From Candidatus Leptovillus gracilis (lineage in GTDB: Bacteria; Chloroflexota; Anaerolineae; Promineifilales; Promineifilaceae), in contig JADJXA010000002.1 of the NCBI GenBank assembly GCA_016716065.1, forward strand, positions 620,001-684,000: DNA of 64,000 nucleotides, written 5' to 3'. Positions 9,148 through 17,241 of this stretch are shown here, one piece after another. The translations under genes were made by a program, and so were the position numbers. The first letter of the stretch is position 1, and the number at the start of each line of letters is the position of its first letter. Under the pieces are notes generated by a model that saw nothing but the letters and a program-made list of their open reading frames with translations, did no database searches and was not told where the DNA came from.

Positions 9148-9195
9148 CCCCCCTCCCTAGCCCTCCACCCTTGGGAGAGGGTTGGGAAGAGGGGT
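9148..9195. repeat. Pyrimidine/purine inverted repeat near the purM 3' end
   Basis: A C/T-rich arm followed by a G/A-rich arm (CCCTCCACCCTTGGGAGAGGG at its core) forms an imperfect stem between the convergent lipoprotein gene and purM. It could serve as a terminator for both, but there is no clean T-run. Its low-complexity form suggests a dispersed intergenic repeat. Confidence 0.5.
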
Positions 9196-9210
9196 TTGCC
9201 ACAGGTAAGC

Positions 9211-10236
9211 TCAGAGAACCGCAATTTCTACTTGCCGTGACCCTGTTCTCATTTCCCCGATGATGTAAGCGGATTGCTTGAGTGCCTGTTGGGCTAGTTC
9301 CGCCTGTTCGGCTGGCACAATGACCAACATGCCCAACCCCAGGTTAAACACATGGGCCATTTCCGCGTCGGAGACGTTGGCGTGGCGCTGGATCAGGTCG
9401 AAGATAGGCGGGACAGGCCAACTGCCATGCCGCAGAATGGCCCCCAGGCCGGCCGGGAAAATGCGTGGTGGGTTGTCAATCAGGCCGCCGCCGGTGATGT
9501 GGGCCAGGCCGCGCACGTCTATGCCTGCCTGCCATAGCTGGCGAATTTCCGCCAGGTAGGGGCGATGGACGGCCAGCAGCGCCTCGCCGATGGATTGGCC
9601 CAGGTCGGGATGGGGCGCGCGCCAATCTAGCCCGGCCAGGGCGGCGCGGGCCAGGCTGTAGCCGTTGGTGTGCAGCCCGCTGGATGGCAGCCCTAAAATC
9701 GCATCGCCTGCCTGGATGCGCGAGCCATCAATGATGTTCGCTTTGTCCACCACGCCGACGATTGTGCCGACCAGGTCGAGTTCGCCGGGCTGGTAGACGC
9801 CGGGCATTTCGGCCGTTTCGCCGCCGAGTAGGGCGCAGCCGACGGCGCGACACGCCTGCGCCGCCCCGCCCACCACCGCGGCAATCTTTTGCGGGTCCAG
9901 CTTGCTGGAAGCCACGTAATCAAGAAAAAAGAGCGGCTCTGCGCCTTGCACTAAAATGTCGTTGAGGCAGTGGTTGACGATATCCTGGCCGATGGTGTCC
10001 CAACGGTCCAGGGCGGCAGCGACCATCGTTTTGGTCCCTACGCCGTCGGTGGAGGCGACGAGGACTGGTTCATCCATCTGCTTGAGCTTACTTATGTCAA
10101 ATAAACCACCAAAACTGCCCACGCCAGACAGCACTTCGGGGCCGAAGGTGGCGTGTACGGCCGTTTTCATCAATTCCGTCGCTTTGTGTCCGGCGGCCAG
10201 GTCTACCCCGGCGGCGGCATAGGCGCTGCTGCTCAT
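9211..10236 (-). CDS. purM: Phosphoribosylformylglycinamidine cyclo-ligase (AIR synthetase)
   Basis: Catalyses ATP-dependent ring closure of FGAM to AIR, step 5 of purine synthesis. At 341 aa the length is normal. Family signatures are clear: VLVASTDGVGTK near residue 60-80, then NHCLNDILVQGAEPLFFLDY and LLGGETAEMPGVY, which form the nucleotide and substrate site shared with PurL. Its ATG is immediately next to the purD stop, so it is the last gene of the purine operon and is probably translationally coupled to purD. Confidence 0.97.
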   Translation of the reverse strand: MSSSAYAAAGVDLAAGHKATELMKTAVHATFGPEVLSGVGSFGGLFDISKLKQMDEPVLVASTDGVGTKTMVAAALDRWDTIGQDIVNHCLNDILVQGAEPLFFLDYVASSKLDPQKIAAVVGGAAQACRAVGCALLGGETAEMPGVYQPGELDLVGTIVGVVDKANIIDGSRIQAGDAILGLPSSGLHTNGYSLARAALAGLDWRAPHPDLGQSIGEALLAVHRPYLAEIRQLWQAGIDVRGLAHITGGGLIDNPPRIFPAGLGAILRHGSWPVPPIFDLIQRHANVSDAEMAHVFNLGLGMLVIVPAEQAELAQQALKQSAYIIGEMRTGSRQVEIAVL

Positions 10237-11487
10237 TTACTCCCTCCTGCCGATGTCGGTGCGGTAATGCGCCCCGTCAAAGTGAATGGTTTGTACCCTG
10301 ACGTACGCCAGGGTTACGGCCGTTGCCAAATCTGCGCCCCGCGCGCTCACGCACAACACCCGGCCGCCATCCGTCACAATCTGCCCGCCTTCTGTTTTTG
10401 TGCCGGCATGGAAGACCTGCACGCCCTCCGGCGCATCGTCCAGGCCGGTGATGGGCAGCCCTTTGCGATAACGCCCCGGATAGCCCGGCGCGGCCATAAC
10501 GACGGTGGCGCACGCGCCGGGATGTACCTGGACCAGTTCTGGCGTCAGGCGACCGGCGGCGCAAGCTAACATAATTTCGGCCAGGTCGCTTTGCAGCAGG
10601 GGCAGCAGTGCCTGGGTTTCCGGGTCGCCAAAGCGGCAGTTGAATTCCAGCACTTTGGGGCCAACGGCCGTCAACATCACCCCGGCGTACAACACACCTA
10701 CGTAAGGTGTGCCCTGCTGCGCCATGCCCTGCACCGCCGGTTGGATGACGGCGCGCATGAGTTCGTCCACCAGCGCCGCGTCTACGTCGGGCGGCGGGGC
10801 GTAAACACCCATGCCGCCGGTGTTGGGGCCGCGGTCGCCGTCGTAGGCGCGTTTGTGGTCACGGGCGGGAGGCAGGGGAACGGCCGTTTGCCCATCACAA
10901 AAGGCCAACAGCGACACTTCCGGGCCGCTGAGGCGCTCCTCAATCACCACTTCGTCGCCAGCCGCGCCAAATTCCCGGTCCAGCATGATCTGGCGCAGGG
11001 CGGCCTCCGCTTCCTGGCGCGTATCGCAGACGATGACGCCCTTGCCGGCGGCCAGCCCGCTGGCCTTGACGACGACGGGGCCATCGGGCAGGTTGGCAAG
11101 GGCTTGGTGGTGATTGGTGAACGTGGCGGAAACGGCCGTCGGGATGCCCATGTCTTGCATAAAGGCTTTGGCGAAGGCTTTCGACGTTTCCAGTTGGGCG
11201 GCAGCCTGGGTGGGGCCAAAGACGGTTAGCCCGGCGGATTTAAATGTATCAACTATGCCCAAAGCGAGGGGGATTTCGGGGCCAACGGCCGTTAGCCCAA
11301 TCCCCTTCCCCCGCGCAAAAGCCACCAGCCCGGCCACGTCTTCCACGCTGATCGGGACGTTGGTCCCCACCTGCGCCGTGCCCGCGTTGCCCGGCGCGAT
11401 AAAAATTTCGCCTACCAACGGCGACTGCGCCAGTTTCCACGCCAGCGCATGTTCCCGCCCGCCCGAACCGACAATCAAAACCTTCAT
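10237..11487 (-). CDS. purD: Phosphoribosylamine-glycine ligase (GARS)
   Basis: ATP-grasp ligase that joins glycine to phosphoribosylamine, step 2 of the pathway. The 416-aa protein begins MKVLIVGSGGREHALAWKL, the diagnostic N-terminal loop, with the ATP-grasp core (VVKASGLAAGKGV) at about 135-190 and the conserved GVLYAGVMLT and EFNCRFGDPETQ of the metal/nucleotide site. The start is preceded by a GGAGGG Shine-Dalgarno that belongs to a 66-bp repeat element present elsewhere in the window. Downstream it touches purM. Six or so ACGGCCGT copies lie in the purD-purM stretch. Confidence 0.97.
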   Translation of the reverse strand: MKVLIVGSGGREHALAWKLAQSPLVGEIFIAPGNAGTAQVGTNVPISVEDVAGLVAFARGKGIGLTAVGPEIPLALGIVDTFKSAGLTVFGPTQAAAQLETSKAFAKAFMQDMGIPTAVSATFTNHHQALANLPDGPVVVKASGLAAGKGVIVCDTRQEAEAALRQIMLDREFGAAGDEVVIEERLSGPEVSLLAFCDGQTAVPLPPARDHKRAYDGDRGPNTGGMGVYAPPPDVDAALVDELMRAVIQPAVQGMAQQGTPYVGVLYAGVMLTAVGPKVLEFNCRFGDPETQALLPLLQSDLAEIMLACAAGRLTPELVQVHPGACATVVMAAPGYPGRYRKGLPITGLDDAPEGVQVFHAGTKTEGGQIVTDGGRVLCVSARGADLATAVTLAYVRVQTIHFDGAHYRTDIGRRE

Positions 11488-11500
11488 GCCGTTATTTTCC

Positions 11501-11566
11501 CTCCTGTGAAAATGGGAGCGCGGACGTCCCGTCCGCCCCGGCAGGCGAGACGCCTGCGCTCCCAGG
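11501..11566 (-). repeat. 66-bp structured element, copy 1, carrying the purD Shine-Dalgarno
   Basis: This block is identical base for base to the reverse complement of 44120-44185. It has an 8-bp outer stem (GGGAGCGC/GCGCTCCC) enclosing two smaller hairpins (GCAGGCG/CGCCTGC and GCGGACG/CGTCCGC), then CATTTTCACAGGAG. On the minus strand the terminal AGGAG lies about 13 bases before the purD ATG. In both copies the orientation relative to the downstream gene is the same. Confidence 0.85.
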
Positions 11567-11583
11567 CGTGGTGGTGTGCCGCG

Positions 11584-13329
11584 CTACTGTTCGGCCGAGA
11601 TGGAGATGTAGACGTTGCTGATGGATGCCGGGTCGGCGGTAAACATGCGGCCGGCGGTGACATTCGCCATGCGCGTCAGCACGGAGACGTCGGCTTCGCT
11701 GCCAAAGGCGATGGGGAAAATCTTCACGCCATCGGCTTCGGCGTTGGCCGGCAGGCAGGTGGCGAACATCTGGTTTTCCGTGACGCGCCCCACGGTGTCT
11801 TCGCCATCAGACAATAAAACGATGCCGTAGAGGCGAGATTCACCATCGGCGACATCCGCTTCTTGCGCGGCATTGACGGCTTCAACGGCGTCGCAGACGG
11901 CTTCATAAAGGGCGGTGTTGCCGTTGGCCACCAGCCCACCGACGCGCTGGGTGAGGGTTTCTACAACGTCACCGGCGCGGTTCGGTTCGGCCAACATGGT
12001 TACGTTGTCGCTGAAAATCATCACGCCGACGTTGTCGTTGGGGTCCAGGCGGCGCAAGAAGTCCATGGTAGCATCGCGGGCGGTCTTGATGCGTTCGCCG
12101 GACATACTGCCGGAAGTATCCAACACGACGAGGATGGTGGCTTTGCGCTTGTTGAGTTGGAATACATCTATGATGGCGCTGCTGATTTCGGTGTTGGGGC
12201 TGGGCAGAGCCGGGATGGTTTGGGGGCTGGCGTTGGGGTCTGTGCCGCTGCTGCGGTCCAGGGGGGAGTGGAGGGCGATGCTGCGGTCTAACGGCCGTAA
12301 ATAATTATCAATCGCCATTTCTTGCTGCGTGGGGGCGCGCAAGTAATCGCGAAAGAGTTTGGCCGCTTCGGCCTGCTCTGGCGTCACCCAGTCGGCATTG
12401 TCCAGAATGCAGAAGGGATGGTCGGCCCAAATTGTGCCTTCGGCGGGGAAGATGAAAACCAGCGGAAAGCTGAGTTCGCTGCCGCGCTCAACGTTAAAGC
12501 GCACCACGTCGGCTTCGGGCACGGCGGCGGCGTGCAGGTAGCTGGGGCCTTCGCGGGCCATTAAATCCAGCAGGGCGGGGGCCTGACGGCCGTATTTGCT
12601 GGTGTTGTTTTGCAGCTCACGCATGGCGTTCTGCACCTCGTCGCTGTAAACGTCGGCCGGGGTCAGGTTGGCCCCAGCGATGCCATAGACGAAGCCGGCC
12701 ATGGAGAGCAGCCCGGAGTTGGCGTAGGCGGGATGGGTGTGGCCGAAGCGGAATTCACCCCATTCAGGACGGCCGTAACTGCCCCAACCGTCTGGATCAG
12801 CCGCTAACTGCACGATGGTGTCCCAGCCGATGGGTTCGTTGGGCCAGCCGAGGGTTTCGGCCATGGGCTGCCACATGGCAAAGCCAAGCGGCGCGTAGAT
12901 GGTGGGCAGGCATTCCTGGGAAGCCAGCGGCTTGTTGGCGCGTAGTTTCCAGGCGGCGTTGGCCTGGTCCACCCAGGATTGGTCGCCGGGACTCCAGGCG
13001 GTGGGCTGGGAACGGCCGTCCAAAATCGCCTCCATCGAATCGCCCGACGTGACGTGGCTGACTTCCACAATGATGGCATTGCCCGCCGAGGTGGTCTGCC
13101 CGGCGGCGTTGAACTGGGCCACGACGGCATCCAACCAATTCTGCTTGGTGTTAGAACTGGACACAGTAATCAAAACGCTGTCGCGGGGCAGGGGGGTGGC
13201 CTGTTCCACCTGGGTCACCGGGTTAGCATTGCCGCCCAACCGGGCAATAAACTGAACACCCACCATACAGACGATGACCAGAAAAGCCAGTCCGACAATA
13301 CCGACAAAAATAATGCGCGTGCGGTCCAT
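11584..13329 (-). CDS. Membrane-anchored solute-binding / von Willebrand factor A protein
   Basis: A 581-aa protein with one N-terminal transmembrane anchor (IIFVGIVGLAFLVIVCMVGV, residues ~5-25). Then comes a periplasmic-type extracellular solute-binding domain (about 45-390) and a C-terminal VWA domain whose MIDAS motif DTSGSMSG is followed by the conserved Asp in VLLSDGED. This SBP-VWA fusion is a recurring architecture in Chloroflexota, of unknown ligand; the VWA part probably binds a protein partner through a divalent metal. It lies inside the purine operon between purF and purD with no obvious metabolic link. Confidence 0.85.
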   Translation of the reverse strand: MDRTRIIFVGIVGLAFLVIVCMVGVQFIARLGGNANPVTQVEQATPLPRDSVLITVSSSNTKQNWLDAVVAQFNAAGQTTSAGNAIIVEVSHVTSGDSMEAILDGRSQPTAWSPGDQSWVDQANAAWKLRANKPLASQECLPTIYAPLGFAMWQPMAETLGWPNEPIGWDTIVQLAADPDGWGSYGRPEWGEFRFGHTHPAYANSGLLSMAGFVYGIAGANLTPADVYSDEVQNAMRELQNNTSKYGRQAPALLDLMAREGPSYLHAAAVPEADVVRFNVERGSELSFPLVFIFPAEGTIWADHPFCILDNADWVTPEQAEAAKLFRDYLRAPTQQEMAIDNYLRPLDRSIALHSPLDRSSGTDPNASPQTIPALPSPNTEISSAIIDVFQLNKRKATILVVLDTSGSMSGERIKTARDATMDFLRRLDPNDNVGVMIFSDNVTMLAEPNRAGDVVETLTQRVGGLVANGNTALYEAVCDAVEAVNAAQEADVADGESRLYGIVLLSDGEDTVGRVTENQMFATCLPANAEADGVKIFPIAFGSEADVSVLTRMANVTAGRMFTADPASISNVYISISAEQ

Positions 13330-13404
13330 AGGTTGATCCTTTGTTGGTTAATTTGGTTAGTAGTAGAAGCCAGTGTTCAGTCCAACCACCAAACTTAGCC
13401 TATT

Positions 13405-14889
13405 TTATCCCCACATATCTTCAAAAATTACTTTATCGCGGTCTTCTTCAAAAAGCCAATCGGGGATGTTGATGGGATATTTGCCGGAAAAACAGGCGTT
13501 GCAATGGCCCGATTGCTTGCCGATGGCCTCGGCGACCGCTTTGTCTAGTCCGGCGACGCTGAGATAAGCCAGACTGTCTGCGCCGATGCGCTGGCGGATG
13601 CCTTCCACATCCATTTTATGGGCGATGAGCTGCTTATAGGTCGCCATGTCCACACCCATGAAGCAGGGGTGGCGCACCGGCGGCGAGGCGACGCGCACGT
13701 GGACTTCGGTCGCGCCGCCATCGCGGATTAGCTGAATCAGCGGCCCGGCGGTGTTGCCGCGCACAATCGAATCATCAATCAGTACGACACGCTGGCCTTG
13801 CAGGTTGCTGGTGAGGGGGTTGTATTTGAGTGAGATGCCCACTTTGCGCAGATGGTCGTCGGGCTGGATGAAGGTGCGGCCGATATAGCGGTTTTTGGTC
13901 AGCCCTTCGGAGTAGGGGATGCCGCTTTCCAGGCTGAAGCCAATGGCGTGGGGCGTGGCGGAATCGGGTACGCCGACGATGATGTCGGCGGCGACGGGCG
14001 CTTCGCGGGCCAGTTCGCGGCCCAACTGCTGCCGTACCTGATGCACAACTTTGCCCTCGAAGTGGGAATCGGGGCGGGCGAAGTAGACGTATTCAAAGAT
14101 GCACAGGGCGCGTTTGGGTGATGGTTTGCCCAGGTGGGAGGTGAGGCCGCTGCCGTTGAGCCGCACGATTTCGCCCGGTTCTACGTCGCGCACATAGTTC
14201 GCCCCGATGGTGTGCAGGGCGCACGATTCGGAGGCGACGATGTAGCCGCCGCTGTCGAGTTGGCCCAGGCATAACGGCCGTAAGCCCAACGGATCACGCA
14301 CGGCATAGATAGCGTGTCGGGTCAGAATGGTGAGTGAATAAGCGCCTTCGGCCACATCCATAAAGCCGCGAATACGGGCTACCCAACGGTCTGTTTCACC
14401 TTCGCTTTCGGGGGTGTTGGTGTAAGCGTTGGCCGGCGCGGCCAGCATTTGGGTGATCACTTCGCTGTCTGACGAGGAAGAGAGGCCAACGCCGCGCTGC
14501 AGCAGCATCTTGCGCAGGTCGCGGGCGTTGGTGATGTTGCCGTTGTGGGCGACGCCAAGCGGCCCGTGGATGGTTTCGATGAGGAAGGGCTGGGCGTTGC
14601 GCAGGTGGGAGGAGCCAGTGGTGGAGTAACGGTTTTGCCCAATCGCCAGGTGGCCTTTGAGCGGACGCAGGTTGTCTTCGTTGAAGACCTGGGCGACGAG
14701 GCCCATGCCTTTGTGGAGGTGGGCGATACGGCCGTCGCCGGTGGCGATGCCCGCGCTTTCCTGCCCACGATGCTGCAAGGCATACAGGCCAAAAAAGGCC
14801 AGCCGGGCCACCTCGCGCCCTGGCGCATAGACGCCTACCACGCCGCACTCGTCATGGGGTTTGTCGTTGGTTAAAAAATCTACGTTCAT
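13405..14889 (-). CDS. purF: Amidophosphoribosyltransferase
   Basis: First committed enzyme of purine synthesis: transfers the glutamine amide N to PRPP. The 494-aa precursor starts MNVDFLTNDKPHDECGVVGV; autocleavage of a 14-residue propeptide would expose the catalytic Cys15 of the N-terminal nucleophile glutaminase. The PRPP loop is VVLIDDSIVRGNT. Cysteines in the contexts ALCIFEYVYF, RHPCFMGVD and HCNACFSGKYP match the Bacillus-type enzyme that carries an oxygen-sensitive [4Fe-4S] cluster. It follows purK, separated by a hairpin-forming repeat. Confidence 0.97.
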   Translation of the reverse strand: MNVDFLTNDKPHDECGVVGVYAPGREVARLAFFGLYALQHRGQESAGIATGDGRIAHLHKGMGLVAQVFNEDNLRPLKGHLAIGQNRYSTTGSSHLRNAQPFLIETIHGPLGVAHNGNITNARDLRKMLLQRGVGLSSSSDSEVITQMLAAPANAYTNTPESEGETDRWVARIRGFMDVAEGAYSLTILTRHAIYAVRDPLGLRPLCLGQLDSGGYIVASESCALHTIGANYVRDVEPGEIVRLNGSGLTSHLGKPSPKRALCIFEYVYFARPDSHFEGKVVHQVRQQLGRELAREAPVAADIIVGVPDSATPHAIGFSLESGIPYSEGLTKNRYIGRTFIQPDDHLRKVGISLKYNPLTSNLQGQRVVLIDDSIVRGNTAGPLIQLIRDGGATEVHVRVASPPVRHPCFMGVDMATYKQLIAHKMDVEGIRQRIGADSLAYLSVAGLDKAVAEAIGKQSGHCNACFSGKYPINIPDWLFEEDRDKVIFEDMWG

Positions 14890-14900
14890 AGGTTCTCCTC

Positions 14901-14957
14901 CGAAGAGCTAGAGCTAGAGCGAGAGCTAGAGTAAGGATCCTCCTCTAGCTCTAGCTT
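14901..14957. repeat. Tandem GAGCTA inverted repeat at the purK-purF junction
   Basis: Tandem hexamers (GAGCTAGAGCTAGAG) on one side face CTCTAGCTCTAGCTTC on the other, forming a long stem. The purK stop codon lies inside it, so the last ten codons of purK (ending Gly-Gly-Ser-Leu-Leu) are encoded by the repeat. The tract separates purK from the purF ribosome-binding site (GGAGGAG-like). Confidence 0.65.
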
Positions 14958-16125
14958 CACGCACAATATGGGCGGCTTCCTCCCCGGTAGCGGCCAAAGC
15001 GGTGATGTGCCCCATTTTGCGGCCGGGGCGGGCCGTTTGTTTGCCGTAGAGGTGCAGTTTGATGGCCGGATGGTGGGCGAGAACGGCCGTCCAGTTTGGC
15101 GATTTCGGATTTCGGATTTCGGATTTCGGATTTTGCGCTTTTGGGCTGTTTGGGTGAAACCACAAGTCGCCCAGCAGGTTGGCCATGGCGGCGGGTTTCA
15201 GGTAGGTTGGGTCGCCCAGGGGCAGGCCGCAGATGGCGCGGAGCTGCTGTTCGAACTGGCTGGTGGCGCACGCTTCGATGGTCAGGTGACCGCTGTTGTG
15301 GGGGCGGGGGGCGATTTCGTTGATGAGGAGACGGCCGTTGCTCGTCAGAAAGAATTCTACACACAAAACCCCCACCACGTTCAGCGCCTCTAATACCACT
15401 CGCGCCATCTCTACCGCGTCTTGTGCCACTTTTGGCGGCACGTTCGCCGGGGCAGTCGAAACATCCAAAATGTGGTTGGCATGGTCGTTCTCAATCACGC
15501 CAAAATGGGCAAAGCTGCCATCCGCCCCGCGTGCCGCCACGACAGAAACCTCGCGTTCAAATTCCACAAACGCTTCCAGGATGGCAGGCTGCTGGCCGAT
15601 AGCATCCCAGTGACGATTGACGATTGACGATTGATGATTGACAATTTTTTCCTGTCCTTTGCCATCGTAGCCGGAGGTGGCGGTTTTGAGGATGGCCGGC
15701 GCGCCAATCTCTTCTAAACCAACCAACAAACTAGCCAACGAACCAACTTCAACAAACGGCGTAACCGGCAGCCCGTGCTTAACCATGAACTCCTTTTCGC
15801 GCAACCGGTTTTGGGCGATGTGCAAGGCTTGGGGGCCGGGGTGGAGGGGGGCGAATTGGGCGCAGGTAACGGCCGTTGCCGCCGGCACGTTCTCAAATTC
15901 ATACGTCACCACGTCCACGCTCTGGGCGAACTGTCGCACCGCGTCCAAATCGTTGTAGGGCGCGGTGAACTCCTGGTCGGCAATCTGGCCGGTGGGCGAA
16001 TGGCGGTCCGGCGAGAAGACGTGGACGCGGTAGCCCATTTGCCGGGCGGCCAGGGCCAGCATCCGGCCTAGCTGCCCGCTGCCGAGAATGCCGATGGTAC
16101 TGGGAGGAAGAAATGGACGATTCAT
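14926..16125 (-). CDS. purK: 5-(carboxyamino)imidazole ribonucleotide synthase
   Basis: ATP-grasp enzyme converting AIR plus bicarbonate to N5-CAIR; partner of PurE. The ATG at 16123-16125 is chosen because MNRPFLPPSTIGILGSGQLG is the family N-terminus; a 28-residue longer frame lacks similarity. Core motifs: SGYDGKGQ, ILEAFVEFEREVSVVAARG, EIAPRPHNSGH. Two heptanucleotide repeat tracts are embedded in the coding sequence: a GACGATT tract (15611-15642) right after GYDGKGQ, encoding about residues 160-173 with nearly normal loop length, and a TTTCGGA tract (15101-15134) encoding two and a half copies of the heptapeptide NPKSEIR at ~332-349 before the last domain. The frame stays open through both. 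Confidence 0.93.
   Translation of the reverse strand: MNRPFLPPSTIGILGSGQLGRMLALAARQMGYRVHVFSPDRHSPTGQIADQEFTAPYNDLDAVRQFAQSVDVVTYEFENVPAATAVTCAQFAPLHPGPQALHIAQNRLREKEFMVKHGLPVTPFVEVGSLASLLVGLEEIGAPAILKTATSGYDGKGQEKIVNHQSSIVNRHWDAIGQQPAILEAFVEFEREVSVVAARGADGSFAHFGVIENDHANHILDVSTAPANVPPKVAQDAVEMARVVLEALNVVGVLCVEFFLTSNGRLLINEIAPRPHNSGHLTIEACATSQFEQQLRAICGLPLGDPTYLKPAAMANLLGDLWFHPNSPKAQNPKSEIRNPKSPNWTAVLAHHPAIKLHLYGKQTARPGRKMGHITALAATGEEAAHIVREARARGGSLL
15101..15134. repeat. In-gene heptamer tract (TTTCGGA)n within purK
   Basis: Four to five tandem copies of TTTCGGA. Because 3 x 7 = 21 bases, the frame is kept and the translation repeats every seven residues. It falls between the ATP-grasp core and the C-terminal domain of PurK, likely a surface loop. 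Confidence 0.85.
15611..15642. repeat. In-gene heptamer tract (GACGATT)n within purK
   Basis: About four tandem units of GACGATT, the last diverged to GATGATT. The translated loop is about as long as usual in PurK, so the repeat seems to replace native residues rather than simply lengthen the protein. Confidence 0.75.
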
Positions 16126-16166
16126 GTTACCTGAGAACATCGGAAGTGATCTCTCGACTACCTGTG

Positions 16167-16613
16167 CTAAGGAATGGGGATTGGTCGTTGCAGAGGAACC
16201 AATACCCACTCAGGATCGAACAACACCAAATATGATATGAATAACGCTATTCCTAACCAAAAGACAGCAACCACCATTGCGTGAATACCAATTGAAGGCC
16301 TATACCAACCTTTCGTCCTTCTCCCTGAAAATCTGCCTACCGCAATACGTCGAACCATCGCACTAATGCTTGCATAATAAATTCCAATTGTACCTACCAG
16401 CCAGATAGCCCGTGTATTCGGCTGAATAAGATAAAGCAGGGTAAAAATCAAGACTGAGAGAGAAAGAGCTATCGTTTGCAAATAGAGAATCCTCTGATGT
16501 TTTTTCGTGAACCAGGGATATGGAGGTGGAACAGGGCCGCTGATTCTGTCTATAAGTAGTGCAGCAAAAACATATATTGACAATATTCCGATGATGACAA
16601 ATGTACCATTCAT
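16167..16613 (-). CDS. Small four-helix membrane protein of unknown function
   Basis: A 148-aa protein read from the ATG at 16611-16613. Four hydrophobic segments are visible: 4-21, 43-63, 68-86 and 110-132, with a positively charged loop (RRIAVGRFSGRRTKGW) between helices 3 and 4. The frame continues upstream through purE but only as a shadow frame; the membrane protein begins 14 bases after the purE stop. There is no clear Shine-Dalgarno. Base composition is notably more AT-rich than in the flanking pur genes and it lacks any ACGGCCGT copy, suggesting recent insertion into the operon. I do not recognise a family. Confidence 0.6.
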   Translation of the reverse strand: MNGTFVIIGILSIYVFAALLIDRISGPVPPPYPWFTKKHQRILYLQTIALSLSVLIFTLLYLIQPNTRAIWLVGTIGIYYASISAMVRRIAVGRFSGRRTKGWYRPSIGIHAMVVAVFWLGIALFISYLVLFDPEWVLVPLQRPIPIP

Positions 16614-16626
16614 TGGTAGTTGCAGT

Positions 16627-17121
16627 TTATTGTGGTGGCAGTGTGTCGCTGAGAACTTTGTCGGTTTGAGACTGGCGGAACTGTTCAAGTTTGGCGCGGT
16701 ATTCGGGGTATTTGTTGCCCAGGATGGCAATTGCCAGCAGCGCGGCGTTTTTTGCGCCCGCTTTGCCAATCGCCAATGTGCCGACGGGCACGCCGCCGGG
16801 CATCTGCACGATGGAGAGCAGGGAATCCAGGCCGTTGAGGGCGTGGCTTTGCACCGGTACGCCCAGCACCGGCAGCACCGTCTGCGCGGCGACCATGCCG
16901 GGCAGGTGGGCGGCCCCCCCGGCCCCGGCGATGATGACTTCGAGGTGGCGGGAAACGGCCGTGCGCGCATACTCCGCCATCCACGCCGGCGTCCGGTGCG
17001 CCGATACCACCTTCGCCTCATACGGCACGCCAAACTCCTCTAAAGTTTCCGTAGCGTGTCGCATCGTCTCCCAATCCGACGTACTGCCCATAATCACGCC
17101 AACAAGTGGGTTATCTGTCAC
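16627..17121 (-). CDS. purE: N5-carboxyaminoimidazole ribonucleotide mutase
   Basis: Class I PurE, 164 aa, converting N5-CAIR to CAIR. Signatures: GVIMGSTSDWETM at the N-terminus, VVSAHRTP with the catalytic His, GAGGAAHLPGMVAA and LLSIVQMPGGVPVGTLAIG. It is downstream of purC with a 70-base gap filled by one arm of an inverted heptamer repeat. In most operons purK follows purE directly; here the small membrane protein gene intervenes. Confidence 0.97.
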   Translation of the reverse strand: MTDNPLVGVIMGSTSDWETMRHATETLEEFGVPYEAKVVSAHRTPAWMAEYARTAVSRHLEVIIAGAGGAAHLPGMVAAQTVLPVLGVPVQSHALNGLDSLLSIVQMPGGVPVGTLAIGKAGAKNAALLAIAILGNKYPEYRAKLEQFRQSQTDKVLSDTLPPQ

Positions 17122-17140
17122 AGGTTCTTCTCCAGTATTT

Positions 17141-17241
17141 TTAACGCGGAGAAGCAGAGGAGCAGAGAAACAGAGGGCTTTTGACGATAATCATCTTGTG
17201 CTTTCCCTCTGCTCCTCTGTTCCTCCGTTCCTCTGCGTTAA
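17141..17241. repeat. Inverted heptamer repeat spanning the purC 3' end
   Basis: Left arm: AACGCGGAGAAGCAGAGGAG and following GCAGAG-type units (17141-17176). Right arm: CCCTCTGCTCCTCTGTTCCT and CTCTGCGTTA (17205-17241). The right arm is translated as the last residues of PurC (TQRNGGTEEQRES), beyond the usual family end, so the repeat has supplied the C-terminal tail and stop of purC. Confidence 0.75.

Noticed and set aside
16167..17033. A 288-codon frame running through purE into the small membrane protein
   Set aside because: The upstream half is a shadow frame of purE; only the last 148 codons, from the ATG at 16613, look like a protein.
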